A stretch of 64,000 nucleotides of DNA from Breviolum minutum Mf 1.05b.01 (GCA_000507305.1 DF239958.1:29783-93782), one strand, 5' to 3'. Counted from the stretch's first letter, positions 12,304-24,744 are shown. Program-made: numbers and translations. The notes: generated by a model not told the origin, from the letters alone.

Positions 12304-13160
12304 AGATTTGGTTCAGATGATTGTCCCTTTCATGAAATCAGGATGAAAGAATCAGTTTCTTGTAAACGCAATGTAGTTCAGAAACCTGTGTCCAAATGCT
12401 GATCAACATGTCATAGGGAAAATAGTGGTACCCTTGGGATGGTATCCTTAATAATCATAATCAACCCCATATACACCTTAAATAGTGAGATTCCCTTCTG
12501 ATTTCTTTGCGATGTGTTGCTGGTGAAGCCTGAAGCCTGAAGCGTGACATCTGCTGGCGCATGGCTCCACAGCCCCTTCCCAGCAAGGGAACCATCCCGC
12601 CCTGGATGATTGAGATTCAATTCAAGCATCCAAAAAAAAAAGTAGCCAAAAATATATCGCCAAAGAAAGCTACACATTATCTATATAAAATTCTATGTCT
12701 ATTTGGATGAAAAGTTACTTCAAGATTCATTCAAGTGTATATGCCATCAACTCCACTATGATGCCCAATTGCTGAAATGGTAACCCCCAGGGCTGTGGCT
12801 GTTCATCCTGGGGTTGATCTCACTGGTGGAGGGTACCCACATTGGCCAAATGCATCAAAATGATCAAATATGGATGAAACAGGTATGTGATATCTTATGA
12901 CTGTCTAATTATTTGGCATCGCTTCTAGTGAACCAATATCAACCATTGCTCTGTCAAGTATACCTGTGTAATTTGAACATTTCAGAGAAGACAGACCGCG
13001 AAATTGAACTGAGCGAAAAAAACCTTGAAGTACCAGCATTGTTCTATCTATATACTTCACGTTGACTCGACGATACATACACTCACTATTACATGGTTCT
13101 TAATAGTACATAATTTAAAGTACTACTATTCAGAAAAATTCTCTCAGCTCCAACAGATAC

Positions 13161-13222
13161 ATGTGCATATATATATATATATATACATGTGTATACTCAT
13201 ATAGATACAAATACGAGTATGT
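13161..13222. repeat. TA-rich microsatellite
   Basis: Alternating atatat with occasional c and g, inside unassigned sequence. The bases from here to 13,440 hold a minus-strand open frame that overlaps an F4 element. Confidence 0.7.
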
Positions 13223-13359
13223 ATACGTATACTTCTATTACAAAACGCCCCAAAAAACGGCCAGGTGTGCCAACGAGCCATGACGAGAGGGGGACCTGGA
13301 GAGCCCGGGTCCCAAGTAGAGGAAACTGTTGACAAGTCGAGATATCCCAAGGTCAACCA

Positions 13360-13442
13360 CCAAAAGGATGTATAAAACCCAGTAAATAATGGGATATCAT
13401 ATGGACAATTGTGCAGTTGAATTTCTGGAAGCATCAACAGTA
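13360..13442. mobile_element. F4 element, diverged
   Basis: Shares gatgtataaaaccc-gtaaataatgggatat and an ending ctggaagcatcaacagta with the other F4 copies. The left terminal repeat is poor. Confidence 0.5.
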
Positions 13443-13772
13443 GGTTTCAGCATTTTTTTGTCTGGTATTTTTGGTGTGATCCTTTTTTGTGACATAGCCT
13501 AATATGGTCGTTGGCAATGATGATTAAGGTTGGTAGTTACGCTTTCACCGACTTCTGGTTTGCTCAAATGGGTTCCTGAATCAATTTGTGAGGATTTCAT
13601 AGGGGTTTTCGCCTCAAACCACCACCTAAGGGGGAGGAGTTTCAGTCACCTGACGTCATACTATACTCTTCACTCAGATTTGGGCCAACCATTCCCTATT
13701 GACTGAATTCCGATCAAAGTCATGTTGGCTTGGTCATGGGGTAACAGCTCATGCCTTGCAACAGCTTGAATC

Positions 13773-13950
13773 CCATGTCTCAATCCACATCCAAAACAGA
13801 TCCATCTTGCCTGAAGGGGGAGCGTCCGCAATGGTATGCTGTTCTTTTTTTTGAGTCGTCCAAGAAAGCTGCGATGTTCACATGCCAAAAATCAATCAAG
13901 ATGGCGACAGTATGCACGCGATTGGATCTACATATAGCAAGTCTAGAGTT
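13773..13950 (-). CDS. Exon-like segment, possible 3' end
   Basis: An open minus-strand frame reads HTVAILIDFWHVNIAAFLDD, continues through a basic, Cys-containing part (AYHCGRSPF), and ends at a TGA after VLDVD. A cttcag/GCAAGA site inside could instead be a GC donor. No ATG is present, so an upstream acceptor is implied. The family is unknown. Confidence 0.35.
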
Positions 13951-14359
13951 GCTCCAATCTTATATCGCCCTTTCACCAGAAGTCCTCACCATACGGTTGA
14001 TGTAGACATATTCCGGCTTAGCATGTTGTTTTCATTATCCCAACTCATTGAGTGAAGTTGATCATATTCCACCTCCAGATTCCTGAAATGTTGAGCCAGT
14101 TTTGGGGGGGTGCCATGCCAAGATCCTAAGCTACTATCAAGTCTCCAAGTGGAGAAAAGATGCAACTCCCCAGAAGCTTAAAGTGCAGCATTCGCTATTA
14201 GAGTTGAGGTTGATGTGTGTAATACCTTCTGAGTGACTACTGGTTCGCTTGTCACTAAGACGAGTCTTTTTTAAGACCAATTTTTGAGTAATTTATTTGT
14301 ATGTCAACAAATCATACTCTGAAATCCTAAAATCTTTGGATAATCTGTTTAAAGAAGGC

Positions 14360-14540
14360 TGAGGAAAAGGTAGCAATTTACATGATACTGGATTTTATTC
14401 AGGTGAAGCACTGAGGTTGTAAACTCGTGATAAACTCGTGCCCTCAGATCCCCGCACCGTGTGAGCTTGTGAAGAGCCTCGGGCATTGGTAGAAGTGATT
14501 CGAGAGGCGTGAAAAAATTGGTGGTCCCAATTCATGAATC
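14360..14540 (-). CDS. Exon-like segment of unknown protein
   Basis: A minus-strand frame reads FTPLESLLPMPEALHKL, then RCGDLRARVYHEF and TTSVLHLNKIQ, with helical composition. It is one of three open frames here and is chosen only for its composition. Splice borders are not secured. Confidence 0.3.
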
Positions 14541-15089
14541 TTGTGATGCGCGAAGCTATTTAAGAAGGGGCCGAATTTATTACTGCAAAAATACAGGTTG
14601 AAATTGCATTCACTGTAAAAATCATGGCCGGGTCTGTGACCACAACTCACCTTCCGTTCATTTTACTACCGCAATTCTCGACTGGCATGTGCTCATTTCA
14701 TCAGTCCCAGTTCCATGGTGTTTGGTGAATCATTTCATCTGTTTTCAAGACTGACCTCATCAATGTTGGACAACTTCAGCGAGCAAAATGTCCAGTCTTG
14801 AAAAACAAATGCTGCGTTTCAAGAGTTGCACTTCTTCAAGTTGCTTCCCGTTCCAATCTGACTTCCAAAGTCTTTTTTTTTCAACTCAAAATCTCCTTCC
14901 CAAAAAAATCCCAAAAAATCTTCCAAAAAATCCCGGATTTTTGTTGTTTTTGTTTGGGTTGACCCTTGGGATGCCCCGGCGTGGACTTCTTTCAGGATCA
15001 GGCCTGGAATTTATTGCGGGCCATTTCTGATGGTGAGATCTCAACAGTTGCCAACCCGGATTGTTGGGGGGGAAAGCAAAAGAATCCGA

Positions 15090-15204
15090 CTAGGTTGGTG
15101 GTTGAACCCAACCCATCTGAAAAAATATGCTCGTCAAATTGGATCCTTTCCCCCAATTTCCGGGGCGACTTTTTGAAAAAAAAAGATGAGTTGCCACCAC
15201 CTAG
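15090..15204. mobile_element. F1 hairpin element
   Basis: Terminal ctagg...ttggtggtt and ccaccacctag arms surround the family core atgctcgtcaaattggatcc and cccaatttccggggcga. An F4-like element follows it directly. Confidence 0.75.
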
Positions 15205-15209
15205 AATCA

Positions 15210-15329
15210 GTAGCATCATGAAAACATGGATCTTTGGAATGCTACCTGCTACCTTCGGATGCTTTTTCTGGTATCCCAGGTCACAAGGTGGTAAAAAAAA
15301 AACGCCAGATTTCTGAACCATCAACATTA
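15210..15329. mobile_element. F4-like element
   Basis: The right end, ccagatttctgaaccatcaaca, matches the F4 terminal repeat. The left arm, tagcatcatgaaaacatgg, is diverged. Assignment to F4 is tentative. Confidence 0.4.
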
Positions 15330-15454
15330 TGTTATTACTGCTTTAAACAACACAGACTCCACCCAAAAAAAATGTTTCCATCCCTGACATGGTTGCCAAA
15401 ACCTTGAAGCTCAAAAATGGAGGTGAAATCAGTTGGGGAAGCATCTCATCAACC

Positions 15455-16152
15455 TCATGATTTGCGTTTTCCTTGGTCACAAATCGCAACTTCAAACTTG
15501 GAAGTGCACCTGTCATGCTGAAGCAAGCCCTTGGAGCCAGCACTCAACACAGAACAGCTGGATACATAGCTTTCCTTAGAAAGCTGCAAAGGTGTGAAGA
15601 GATCGACTGCAAACCAGCCTTTGTTCCCAACATTTGGCCATCTTTAACGTTGAAAAGTGAAGTTGTCTACTTTTAGAGCTTCCCCAATCTCAACCATTTC
15701 AAACATGCCCTTCAGATTTTGGTGACTTGCTCTTTCAGTTTGACTCGGATGATCCAATAGAATTCCCTGATTGAATAGTTTGATTCACTCCTTCCCCCTT
15801 TAGGAAAAAAATCGACCCCATCCACACCCATTTCGTTCACCAAACTTTTGACACAAAGTGGCAGAGAGCTGTGGAGTTCAAAGACACCAAACTTGCCATA
15901 AAAGCCATAAAAGTTCATTAAAGTCTCTGTCTCTTGGGATTTTTGTTGGGTGGATTCGTTTCTACTATGCAGTTGGATCCAGCATATCAAGCTAGGCGTG
16001 GAGAATTTCTACTCAATCCGACAACCACTGACCCACCACCGCTGTCCGTTCAAGTGACCGGCAGTTCAAGGCCCAACAAGCGTAAGGCTAGCTCTTCTAC
16101 GTATGCCTTTGGGCCACGGGCATCTGTGATGCCAAACCAGCAGGGGGGCAAT
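15455..16152 (-). CDS. Unknown protein, three-exon 3' portion
   Basis: Exons 16,152-16,059, 15,891-15,731 and 15,641-15,455 join in phase. The second intron is only 89 nt and uses a GC donor (ga/GCAAGT), a dinoflagellate feature. The product reads GITDARGPKAYVEELALRLL, then MGVDGVDFFPKGGRSES, then WPNVGNKGWFAVDLFTPLQ, ending at a TGA after a basic Gly-Lys-Arg-Lys-Ser tail. It has no clear transmembrane helix and no family I recognise. The splice chain resolves an apparent in-frame TGA in a competing frame. The 5' end is not found; a further internal donor could replace the stop. Confidence 0.6.
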
Positions 16153-16941
16153 CTGCTATTTGTCAACATGGAAGTCTTCCCCAAAACGAGTTGGATGTTC
16201 TTTGTATTTGAAAACCACCGGCTTGGGAGAAACTTTTGATGAAATCACCCATCTGAAAAGCTGTGGATTGAAAGCTTCTCAATCACATTCAAGGGAACTT
16301 CACCATGAGGAATATCCTAATGATATTTGATTTTAATGCCAAGAGAAGCTAGGGCAGGTCACAGTAAGCTTGGCATTATGACAATGTAGCAACAGCCGCT
16401 TTCTGAAGTTTTCCGTCCCACGTTTCAGATGATGGTCCCCCTCCCTTTGCACCAAACAAAAATTCGGATGATGAATTGCTTGCTGCGGCGCTTCACTGGA
16501 GATAGAAATCATCGTGTTTCTTCAGCCAAATCTATATCAAATCCTGATGGAAAACACCCTCCACCACTTGAGTTGTTGAGAAAAGTGGATGTTTCACATT
16601 GATATCATGCCAAAGGCTCGCAGTCTTACAGTTTCAAAAAGGAAGTTCAAATCAATCTACTGTTAATAGCTGAAATCCAGCCAACCACCTGCTGATAGTA
16701 TGAAACTCCAAGCCAATCTCCAGTTGGTAGGACATGATCCCATCATCCTAATATTAGAATCATCCGTAATGGATGGATCACAATTGCATCCATTAGGTTC
16801 ATGTTTCTTGAACGCCCCCCCAGAAAAAAAAAAGTTAGAAGAAAAACAAAAAGTAGAATAAGAAACTACATTAATGAATTATCCTCCACTCAACTGCTGG
16901 ATGGATTGGTGATAGCCAACTGCAGAATCCAGAAACCTTAA
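16153..16941. other. Gene-free spacer
   Basis: Between two minus-strand genes, with A runs and no supported exon. A promoter cannot be assigned, since dinoflagellate promoters lack a standard TATA box. Confidence 0.4.
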
Positions 16942-17207
16942 TCAGCCATGACACTGGCTGTTGTAGCAGCAGCTGTGCACGGCTGGCTTGCCAGGTGCTC
17001 GAGGATGGCGCACTCTCCTGAACAGAAACCAAGTCGGTTGTTTTTTGTCCTGAAATGGAGGGAGGAGGGTCTGTCAATACGTGATACAGGTATGAACAAC
17101 ACGTGTATATATATATATGTACATATATATATGTATATGTATATATGTATATATATACGTGTATATATATATATGTATATATGTATATATATNTATATAT
17201 ATATATG

Positions 17208-17238
<31 letters not shown>

Positions 17239-18472
17239 GTATATATATGTATATATATATATATATGAATCACATGATATCTGGGTAAAATATTACGTTT
17301 CACCAACCTGGCTTTCCCTCCAATCAGGACAGTTTCGGAGGATTCCCCTAGATACTCAACTGATAGGTTTTGGGGTGATGTCAGGTGACGTCACTATAAT
17401 GATTACAGCAACAAAATGAACACGTCGTTGTAAGATGATGTTCAACAAATACCAAAATTGTCATTACAATGATTTGTTGTGCCTCTGAGTATGAATGAAT
17501 GTTCAAAACGAATTTCATGAATTGTGTTTTCAACACATCTTTAGCATGACTGTCAGCAGCAATGTAGCATCTCCCATCCTCAAAGTCAGTGATGTGACGC
17601 AGCAATCGATAAGGTAGCTGCATGGCATTCAGCGGAGCCTGCGTTGACAACAGATTCACAAGAGATACAAACAGCATTTAAAATGTCCGTCAGTCCCTGT
17701 GCTTCTATGTGTTTCTAGATGTTCTATAATCTCTGGTTCTTTTCAATTTGGGGATGTGTCCCATTTGGTCGTGGCAGGTTGTCACTTTTCTTGATATCGT
17801 GCCAATTCAACAGCAGCGGGGTGACATTCGTCGAATTGGACGTTCCTCCACGTATCACAGCTAGAGTGTAGTGGAATAGATCCTTCTGAGAGAGAATTTG
17901 ATGAATGATTCTTGAAGAGTCTGTACACTCTGGCCAACTCCGCATAATAAGGTCTCGTCAATGAAAATCTGTACTTTCTCATACAACCCCTGGGATTTTT
18001 TTACAGCATCAGCAAGAGTTTTAGGCGCTGCAGGACCAAAAACATGCTTTTATTCCCGGGATCAAAAAAAAAAACAAATCCAATCAAAATAATCATGCTG
18101 GAGACATACATTTTTGTGAGTTGAGAGGCACAGCTTTCAAAGTTGCTTTCAACCTTCCACAAGCAAATCTTCAGTAATTCGACTGCACTACACGCAGGTT
18201 TCTAAGAAACCAAATAAACCAAACTTGTCCTCTTGGAAACCAAAACCACATGAAAACCACATGAAAACCTATAACTCTACAGCTGTAAAGAACGCGCCAC
18301 ATACCCCACCCGTTGAGTTTGGGCAGATTCGGTGCTTCCCGAGTTCACCTGCAAAAGCTCGGCAACGTACGCCGCAGCAGCTCCGTTGGCCAAGCCAGCC
18401 AGCAATTCCAAGAGCGATGACAAGTTCCTCCCCGGGGCAAAAATGATGGTCATCGACATGTGGTGTGAAATC
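16942..18472 (-). CDS. Unknown protein, four-exon model
   Basis: Exons 18,472-18,349, 18,046-about 17,937, 17,638-17,453 and 17,049-16,942 chain in phase. The first reads FAPGRNLSSLLELLAGLANG with an Ala-rich helix. The second follows a long T tract and reads KTLADAVKKSQGLYEKV then IFIDETLLCG. The third, exactly 62 codons, reads LPYRLLRHITDFEDGRCYIA. The last follows ccctccctccatttcag/g and ends in Cys-rich sequence at a TGA. The donor of exon 2 is the weakest point, because two other frames are open across 17,730-17,935. The protein looks alpha-helical; no family recognised. Confidence 0.55.
17101..17268. repeat. TA-rich repeat inside an intron
   Basis: Atatatgt units with one N at 17,193. 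It lies between the exons at 17,049 and 17,453 and is therefore intronic in the model. Tyr/Ile-rich translations are artefacts. Confidence 0.8.
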
Positions 18473-18725
18473 CTGTTATATTTGATGATATTTGTATGTC
18501 TTGTAAGTTAGAAAGATTTATGGAAATCGAAAGATATGGCATTTAAATTGTCAACACTAATATTTCAAATAGCTTTTGGGACATATCCGAACGAAGGTGT
18601 TGGAAGACTTCGAAGTTGGTCGAAAAATATGATTAACAAAAAAACCCACAGGTGCCAAGGAAACCATGAAGAACTCACATCTTCGCCAGAATTTCAAGGG
18701 CAGCATGCAAATACGCAGTACTTAC

Positions 18726-19490
18726 TTTTAGAAACGTCAAGCTCCCACAATATCTGTCTGACACCTATTTTTCGGATCCTTTGGGGAAATAGTTTTGGGA
18801 TATTTTTGGGCCTGCCAAAGTGTGTACTACACGTTCCGCACCAACCTGCCCCCGTGGTTTCAACGCTCCTGGGAAAAGTCATCAAGTACGCGTGGAGGAT
18901 CAAAAAAACACCTTGACGTTTGGGATAGTCTGACCTGCGGAGATTGGGTTGAGAATGGTGCAAGTAGAAACCTGAATGAAAACCAACCCCTAACCCCCAA
19001 CAAAACAAAGAATCGGGTAACTTGGTGATGAGGCTTTTGTCTCGGACTTGCTGTTGGGACCCGAGTTTCCAGTCCCAATCGCCCAAAACAAAGATCATCC
19101 AACCCTCCAATACTCACTTGCCAACCTCATGTTATAGCATCTCGCATTCATGGCTTTTGTTGAAGGAAAATCACACTTCCCTTTGTGTTTTTGTTGCTGG
19201 AAAAAAAGATTCACCGATCCCTTTTTGGACCTCCAGAACTCCAGACAAGCATTGGCATCCAGAAAGGCCATACTGGCCTCACACCATTTTTCCACAGGTG
19301 TCGAGGATTCCAAAGGTTGAAAAAAACGCAACCTCCCAAACACCCCCCGGCGTTGCAGCAAGAGAGAAGGGTGTACCCGTTTTTTGTTTTTATCATTTCG
19401 CACCAAGGAACCAATTTGGACACAGCCACATTGATCTGTGCCATGGGACCATCAAGACGAAATGCCTTCGCCACCATCGTCACCATGCCC
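18726..19490 (-). CDS. Unknown gene, three exons
   Basis: Exons 19,490-19,404 and 19,332-19,215 join in phase and read MVTMVAKAFRLDGPMAQINV, then VEKWCEASMAFLDANACLEF. Downstream, exon 18,868-18,726 has a tttcccag acceptor and a consensus GTAAGT donor. It reads GAGWCGTCSTHFGRPKN and then basic sequence. The link from 19,215 to 18,868 is not in phase, so an exon is missing there or two genes are present. Family unknown. Confidence 0.5.
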
Positions 19491-19847
19491 CTGCAAACAC
19501 GACTGACCATGAGGGTTGTGATGTATTGTAATGACTACAGACTACCTATGGACCATGGAACCCTAAATGACCCTCCTTTTAGAGGATTTGCTCGCTAAAG
19601 CTCCATCTTCAAAGAACTAGTGTCATCGGTTCCAGGTAAAGATGATCTGATGGATAAAATCAAGCTAAATAGTTTGAGGGCAAAAATCTCTCCGCGCCAT
19701 TCATTAAGGGTTTTATACTTCTTTGTACATCCCAGATTGTTTGCAGGATTGGAGTGGTCCATCAACAAATGTTTACATTGTAAGTCCTCATGAAAATCAT
19801 AGATTCTGTTTAGATCTGTTTAGCAACCACCCTACCAAAAACCCCAC

Positions 19848-20016
19848 CTGGAAACAGCCCGCGCTGCCAAGTGCTTGGCATTTCGGCTGTCTGACATGAG
19901 AAAGCCACGCTCCTTCCGTTGAAAAAATCCCACATGGGGGAGCGATTTCGGAAAAGGTCAAGGTTGCTCTGGATGAAAAGGTGAGCTGTTTCAAGATGTT
20001 CACCAGTTTCCCTATA
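19848..20016 (-). CDS. Single unknown exon
   Basis: A 169-nt exon ends at a ccag/GTGGGG donor. It reads GEHLETAHLFIQSNLDLF, then RSPMWDFFNGRSVAFSC. It may lie 5' in the gene continuing at 19,490, but the phases do not match directly. Confidence 0.45.
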
Positions 20017-20449
20017 CTATAGTTTTTTGTTTGTTTTTTTTGTTGTTTTTGGTTTTTTTTCTGGTGTTTTTATCTTTTTGCCAACGCTCAGAAACTGCTA
20101 GAGAGAACGTCATAATCCTATAGTTCTCAACTCATCCACTGAAGTCCACCAATCCTTCCACCAACTTTGTTCGGAATTCGTGGGGAAAAAAAACAAGCAG
20201 CATCAAGGGTTGTGAGGGGATTCAGCCAGCCAATTCCCCCATGAACACAAGCAGATTCGTCTGCTATTAGTAATTTGCGTTTGTTGGGAGGGCAATGAGT
20301 GAAAGAAAGCACAGTCAAGTGTCTCTGCACCCCTCTAGCTATGGCGTCTCAAAATTCAGTGCAACAAAATAAATCCAAGCGTTTCCCAAAATGACAAATC
20401 TTGTGGCGATCCCAACTAGTCTTGAGATGTACTATACCTTACTATTATT

Positions 20450-20525
20450 TCAAAAATCATCCAAATCTTGCTCCAAGTCTGGGTCCAACTTCCCCCACTC
20501 CGCAGAATCAGAACCCGTGCCGTAC
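20450..20525 (-). CDS. Terminal exon with acidic C-terminus
   Basis: It follows a cattctcagtattcag/g acceptor. It reads GTGSDSAEWGKLDPDLEQD and ends in Leu-Asp-Asp-Phe before a TGA. The upstream minus-strand sequence to 20,662 is open in the same frame and may be one longer exon. Family unknown. Confidence 0.5.
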
Positions 20526-20849
20526 CTGAATACTGAGAATGGCATCCTGCAAAATGTCGCTCTGAAACACAGCGCTACTGAAAAATCGTTTGAAGCTAAA
20601 ACCATGGCTTTCACCTCAGTGCGAAAGCTCAGGGCAAGAAAGATACGCAACCCTTTCAGCATGTCTCAGAATAATTGCGGGATGTACTGGATCATTTGAG
20701 AAATAGTTGTTTGATTCGAGGGATTAGATAAAAAAGGGCCTTATGCAGGGAAAATGGTCGTTAATCAGCGCCTTTGAAACCCTTATATACGGTATTTCTG
20801 CCGGGGTCAGCTCTGGGAAGGGTAACTTGTGATTCTCATGATATGCCAG

Positions 20850-20930
20850 GTGGAAAGTCCAAAAGACATGGGTCCTTCCGCATCTGATACCATCGCTCAT
20901 CCTTATCATCTTTCATGTGTGCTCTGTTGA
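20850..20930 (-). CDS. Exon-like charged segment
   Basis: Downstream of ttgttcatcaacag/a a frame reads AHMKDDKDERWYQMRKDP. The donor is unclear (a GC site is possible). It could precede the exon at 20,525. Confidence 0.35.
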
Positions 20931-21375
20931 TGAACAACCTTAATGACAAAGAGATGAATATATAAATCATAGTCATATCATAGTCCAGAAAGACTTCTTT
21001 ATTGGAAAAGTATGGCAATGATTGGCAATGTACAAACCAGTGGCATCAAATCGATCCCACAAAAAAAAGGGTGCAACCCGGTTTAACCATTTGACCTCTG
21101 GTTGAACCTCCAATTCTGCACCTTACCACACAATTGACAGCTTTGGGCCGCACCCATTTAAAACAGCCAGGTCGCGAAAGCTTTCTGGCATAAAACCCAG
21201 GAGTACCTGTGCTTCCCACCAGAGACCGGATGATAATCCAAAGGTGACTAACAGAGATGATTGGATGATGGCTGATAATGTAACGGATGATCCAAGCAGA
21301 AGTGGATGGAACAAGCTCCAAAATCCCATGGCATTTTTGAAGGGTCGAGATGTTTGTCTTTTTCAAACCACTCAC

Positions 21376-22751
21376 ATTGACATCGAACAATTCTCCGGCG
21401 CACTGACCAAGCAAGCACCACAAGTGCCACATGGCCACCGCAATGCTTGGTGGCGGGGGTGGCTTCTGCCGGAATCATGGCGTGACGACAAATCTCCAAC
21501 CATCCTCGCAGGAGTGGTAGGGGGTGGTGATCCCCCCAGTGCCTCCCCGGGTTGAAGGAAAGCAGATTCATGGACCCATGGATGATATGAAATAGGGATC
21601 CATGGGGCAGCAGGTTCCACTTAGTGTAGAGGAAATGAATTTGTCCCACTGAGTGGCAAAGATTGCTACCATTTATTGTGGAAATAGCACAGTTCCAAAC
21701 GATCATCGCGATCATGGTGAGTCTCTATCGTAACTTTCCAGGGCCTCGACATCTGCCATTCAATGCGCGAAAATGAAACTCCAAAGACTTGACGGTTTTT
21801 TGTTGGGCACCTTTTGATTGACGTATCAAACATCTCAGAGATTCCAAGGGTATCATGGGAAAGGATAGCTGCAAATCCATCATCCAACATGGCCCCATTT
21901 CAGTCGGACCAAACAATCGAAATGCATCGATACCAAGTCCCAGGAGACCACCACCAACACCATTTGCTTCATCCCAGCTAAAGTATCATATTTTACCACC
22001 CTCAATTCTTCAACTTCACTTTTGGAGGATTCTATTCTGAACTGGGCCCTTTCACATCTGTTGTCACATTCCCAGAAATTGAAAAGGTTTGAAAACCTCC
22101 ACCCATCGCCATCACATGTTTCCTTCAATGAGCTTATGCAAATGTTTCACATGCTCCGGACTCGATAGCAAAGGATGTCGTGCTGCCACCTGGGACATCA
22201 AAATAAAATCACCATGGTGGAGGTAGGGAAGGATGAAGGTGTATGAGTCCTAAGGTTCAAGTGCACTGACCACCGAAAAACATCTGAAAAAAAAACGCAA
22301 TTGCTTGGTTGGTTCGGGTTGAGGTTATCTCATTTAAGGCTCGTGTGTGTCCGTTTCACTGGCACCTCAAGATCTTCCAAATCCAGATGTTCAATGAGAA
22401 GCACAAGGCAGAGATCACCAACACATTGTGCTTGGCTACCTCGCATCGAGTTTGCAGTACGCGACACGGTGAAAATCCCTTTGGAAAACATCGAAATCTC
22501 AGAAGCAACAATGCTGTTGACGACCACCAAGCCCTTGTGCTTCAAACAATGAGACTGGTTAATATGCTTCAATCCGGTAAGCACCAGTTGACATGGATAG
22601 CTTGAATTCAAGTTTGTATCTCTAAACTGCTCACCACGTTTTGTCCAGCAAGACCAAGATGCAAATTTCGGCATCACCCAAAAGCCAGTGATGCAAATGG
22701 GCTGCGCGGGGCAGGCTACCCAAAAATCGCTGGCGATAACATTCCTGGCAA
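21376..22751 (-). CDS. Unknown protein, six exons
   Basis: Exons 22,751-22,635, 22,600-22,366, 22,189-22,116, 22,057-21,997 and 21,868-21,735 join with exact phase agreement; 21,465-21,376 (GTGAGT donor) probably follows after a missing exon. The first exon reads HLHHWLLGDAEICILVLLD. The second, 78 codons, reads LVLTGLKHINQSHCLKHKG, then EISMFSKGIFTVSRT and LIEHLDLEDLE. Later parts are charged (SSKSEVEELRV). The LLGDAE-C pattern followed by an N-S-H segment weakly recalls the RCK domain of large potassium channels. I would not annotate it as one without a profile search. This is among the best-supported exon chains in the window. Confidence 0.65.
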
Positions 22752-22964
22752 CTGCGGACAAGGTTCCAGGATGGCGCTAAAGGAGCTTATTAGATGAGCT
22801 TACAAAGTCACATAGAAATTCATCCATACATGCTTCCTCTCACAAAAAGATGTCCCCATTCTTTCACCAACTCAAAATTTGTGTGTGTTTTTTTGTCACG
22901 AAAGATCTATCAGTCCTCTGCAATACGACAAATCTGCTCTGGATCTCTCCTCTCAAACAACCAT

Positions 22965-23085
22965 CCAGTGGTTGAGCCAGTTGCAGTTGAAACTGAAAAA
23001 ATTGTCAAATTGGATCATCTTCCAAATATTCCCAGAGGAGGGGTCACACATATAGCAAAAAAGAAATGTTTGAAAACCACCGCCC
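22965..23085. mobile_element. Diverged F1 element
   Basis: Contains ccagtggttgag, gtcaaattggatcatcttcc and gaaaaccaccg in the F1 order. It lies just upstream, in transcription terms, of the unknown gene at 21,376-22,751, and next to the 3' exon ending at 23,091. Confidence 0.5.
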
Positions 23086-23090
23086 AGCTA

Positions 23091-23568
23091 TCATGTGCCA
23101 AACTCGTCAGAAGAGATGGTCAGTGTAGTCCAGTACTTCATGAAAACAGAGTTTGGTACCCAGAAACCATCTGAAACAAAAACAAAATCTTATATTTTAC
23201 ATTCAAAAGGAATTGCGTCTTCCAAGCCAAGTCTTTCACGTTGTTTCGCTGTTAGGGAAGTTCAGGTAACCTAACCACCAAGACCTGCAACAGTTTTCAT
23301 CCAACCTTAGTGGTGGCTAATCTCCAGTTGCGAAATGATAGGACAGCTTTCCCCCAACTTTTTGGGATGAAACTAAGTTGGTTTAACAAAAATTATGGGT
23401 TTGGATTTTTGGGAAACCTCCATTAAAAACGAACTGGCACTTCTTACCAAAACAGCCACTTGCACTTCCCACATCTCTCCTGCTGATTTGAGGATCATAT
23501 CCTGCCAATATCAAGCACTCCAAGACACAAAGTTGCAATTCAAGGCCTTGCTTCACCACTGTTTCCAC
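23091..23568 (-). CDS. Unknown gene, two 3' exons
   Basis: Exon 23,568-23,473 (32 codons, ggcagccag/g acceptor) reads ETVVKQGLELQLCVLECLIL and looks helical. Exon 23,170-23,091 follows an excellent acceptor (gttttigtttcag type, in fact gttttTGTTTCAG) and reads FWVPNSVFMKYWTTLTISS, with a TGA after Phe-Gly-Thr. One linking exon seems to be missing between them. Family unknown. Confidence 0.5.
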
Positions 23569-24332
23569 CTGGCTGCCAGGTACCAAAAACCGTCCACTGA
23601 AAAGGGGGGTAGGAGCGACCAAAGGACCTTGAAAAGCACAAAATCCCAAAGAAAGGATCTTTTCTCAAGTCTCCTGCATTTTTTCCCTGCAATTGTTGAT
23701 ACACTCCCAACTCAAAAAGCAGTCCAACAAAGTTTCTCAAATGACCCGAATGCCAGCACTGTCATAACATGAGGAGGGTTGAACCTCCAATATTTGCTTA
23801 TTTGGTCTTACATGTGTTTTAAAAAATGAACCACAGAGCAAAAGCTTGGAATGCTGAATTTTGGGCATTTATATGGTTCGTGCCAGGCACGTAATAAATG
23901 ATTATTACATAGATAGGCGCAAATTGTCTGTGCGTGTATGTACATGTATACACATGTGTAACCATATACATATCTTTATGTATATCCATATACACAAACA
24001 TATACACATACACATGTGCACGTATACATATTCGGTATAGATAAGCATCCTGGAATTCACAGAATATCACCAAATGTCAATTTCTATATATAATTGTCCT
24101 ATTGGAGATGGTCCAATTCCATATTCCAAGTATTCCAGGTATTCCCCCAAAAAAAATAGGCAATTTAATGACCCCTGACGTCCCGTTCCCCCAAGGAAGC
24201 TGACTTCTCCATGCTCTGGAGCCGGTGAGAAACGAGGGCAGCTCGAAACCTGCAGCCCAGGCAACTTCCATTTGGTGTGTTTTGACCACCACAACCAACA
24301 TCCAACATCCATCCAACAAAAAAAACGACCAC

Positions 24333-24470
24333 GACAACAACAACAACAAACAACAAACAACAAACAACAAACAACAAACAACAAACAACAAACAACAAAC
24401 AACAAACAACAAACAACAAACAACAAACAACAAACAACAAACAACAAACAACAACCAACAACCAACAACC

Positions 24471-24508
<38 letters not shown>

Positions 24509-24512
24509 ACAA
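24333..24512. repeat. (CAAACAA)n and (AAC)n microsatellite
   Basis: A period-7 caaacaa array passes into an aac trinucleotide run. Poly-Val/Cys/Leu and poly-Asn/Gln frames across it are artefacts. A possible minus-strand exon lies just left, at about 24,165-24,290, but its frame is unclear. Confidence 0.92.
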
Positions 24513-24744
24513 CAAACCAACCAATATCGTTGTAACATATCCAACCACCTAGTATGCATATCAGGTGCAGTCAAATTTTCTGGTTGGCTGAAAGGACGTT
24601 GGGAAAATTAGTGAGGATCACTCGGACACATCTATACATGAACGTCAAAAATCTTGAAGATTAATTAAGCCTCACGCCGAATAAATATAAAAATATCAAA
24701 AAAATATCCATGGGTGTCGGCTGTTTTTTGTTGGCGGCCTTTAC

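Noticed and set aside
15343..15665. In-frame TGA as a possible selenocysteine codon
   Set aside because: A competing frame joins the upstream exon through a GC-AG intron in correct phase and does not need the TGA.
19022..19531. 169-codon plus-strand open frame
   Set aside because: It is the antisense of two phase-matched minus-strand exons (19,215-19,332, 19,404-19,490).
24067..24611. Long Val/Cys/Leu and Asn/Gln-rich frames
   Set aside because: They are translations of the (CAAACAA)n/(AAC)n repeat.
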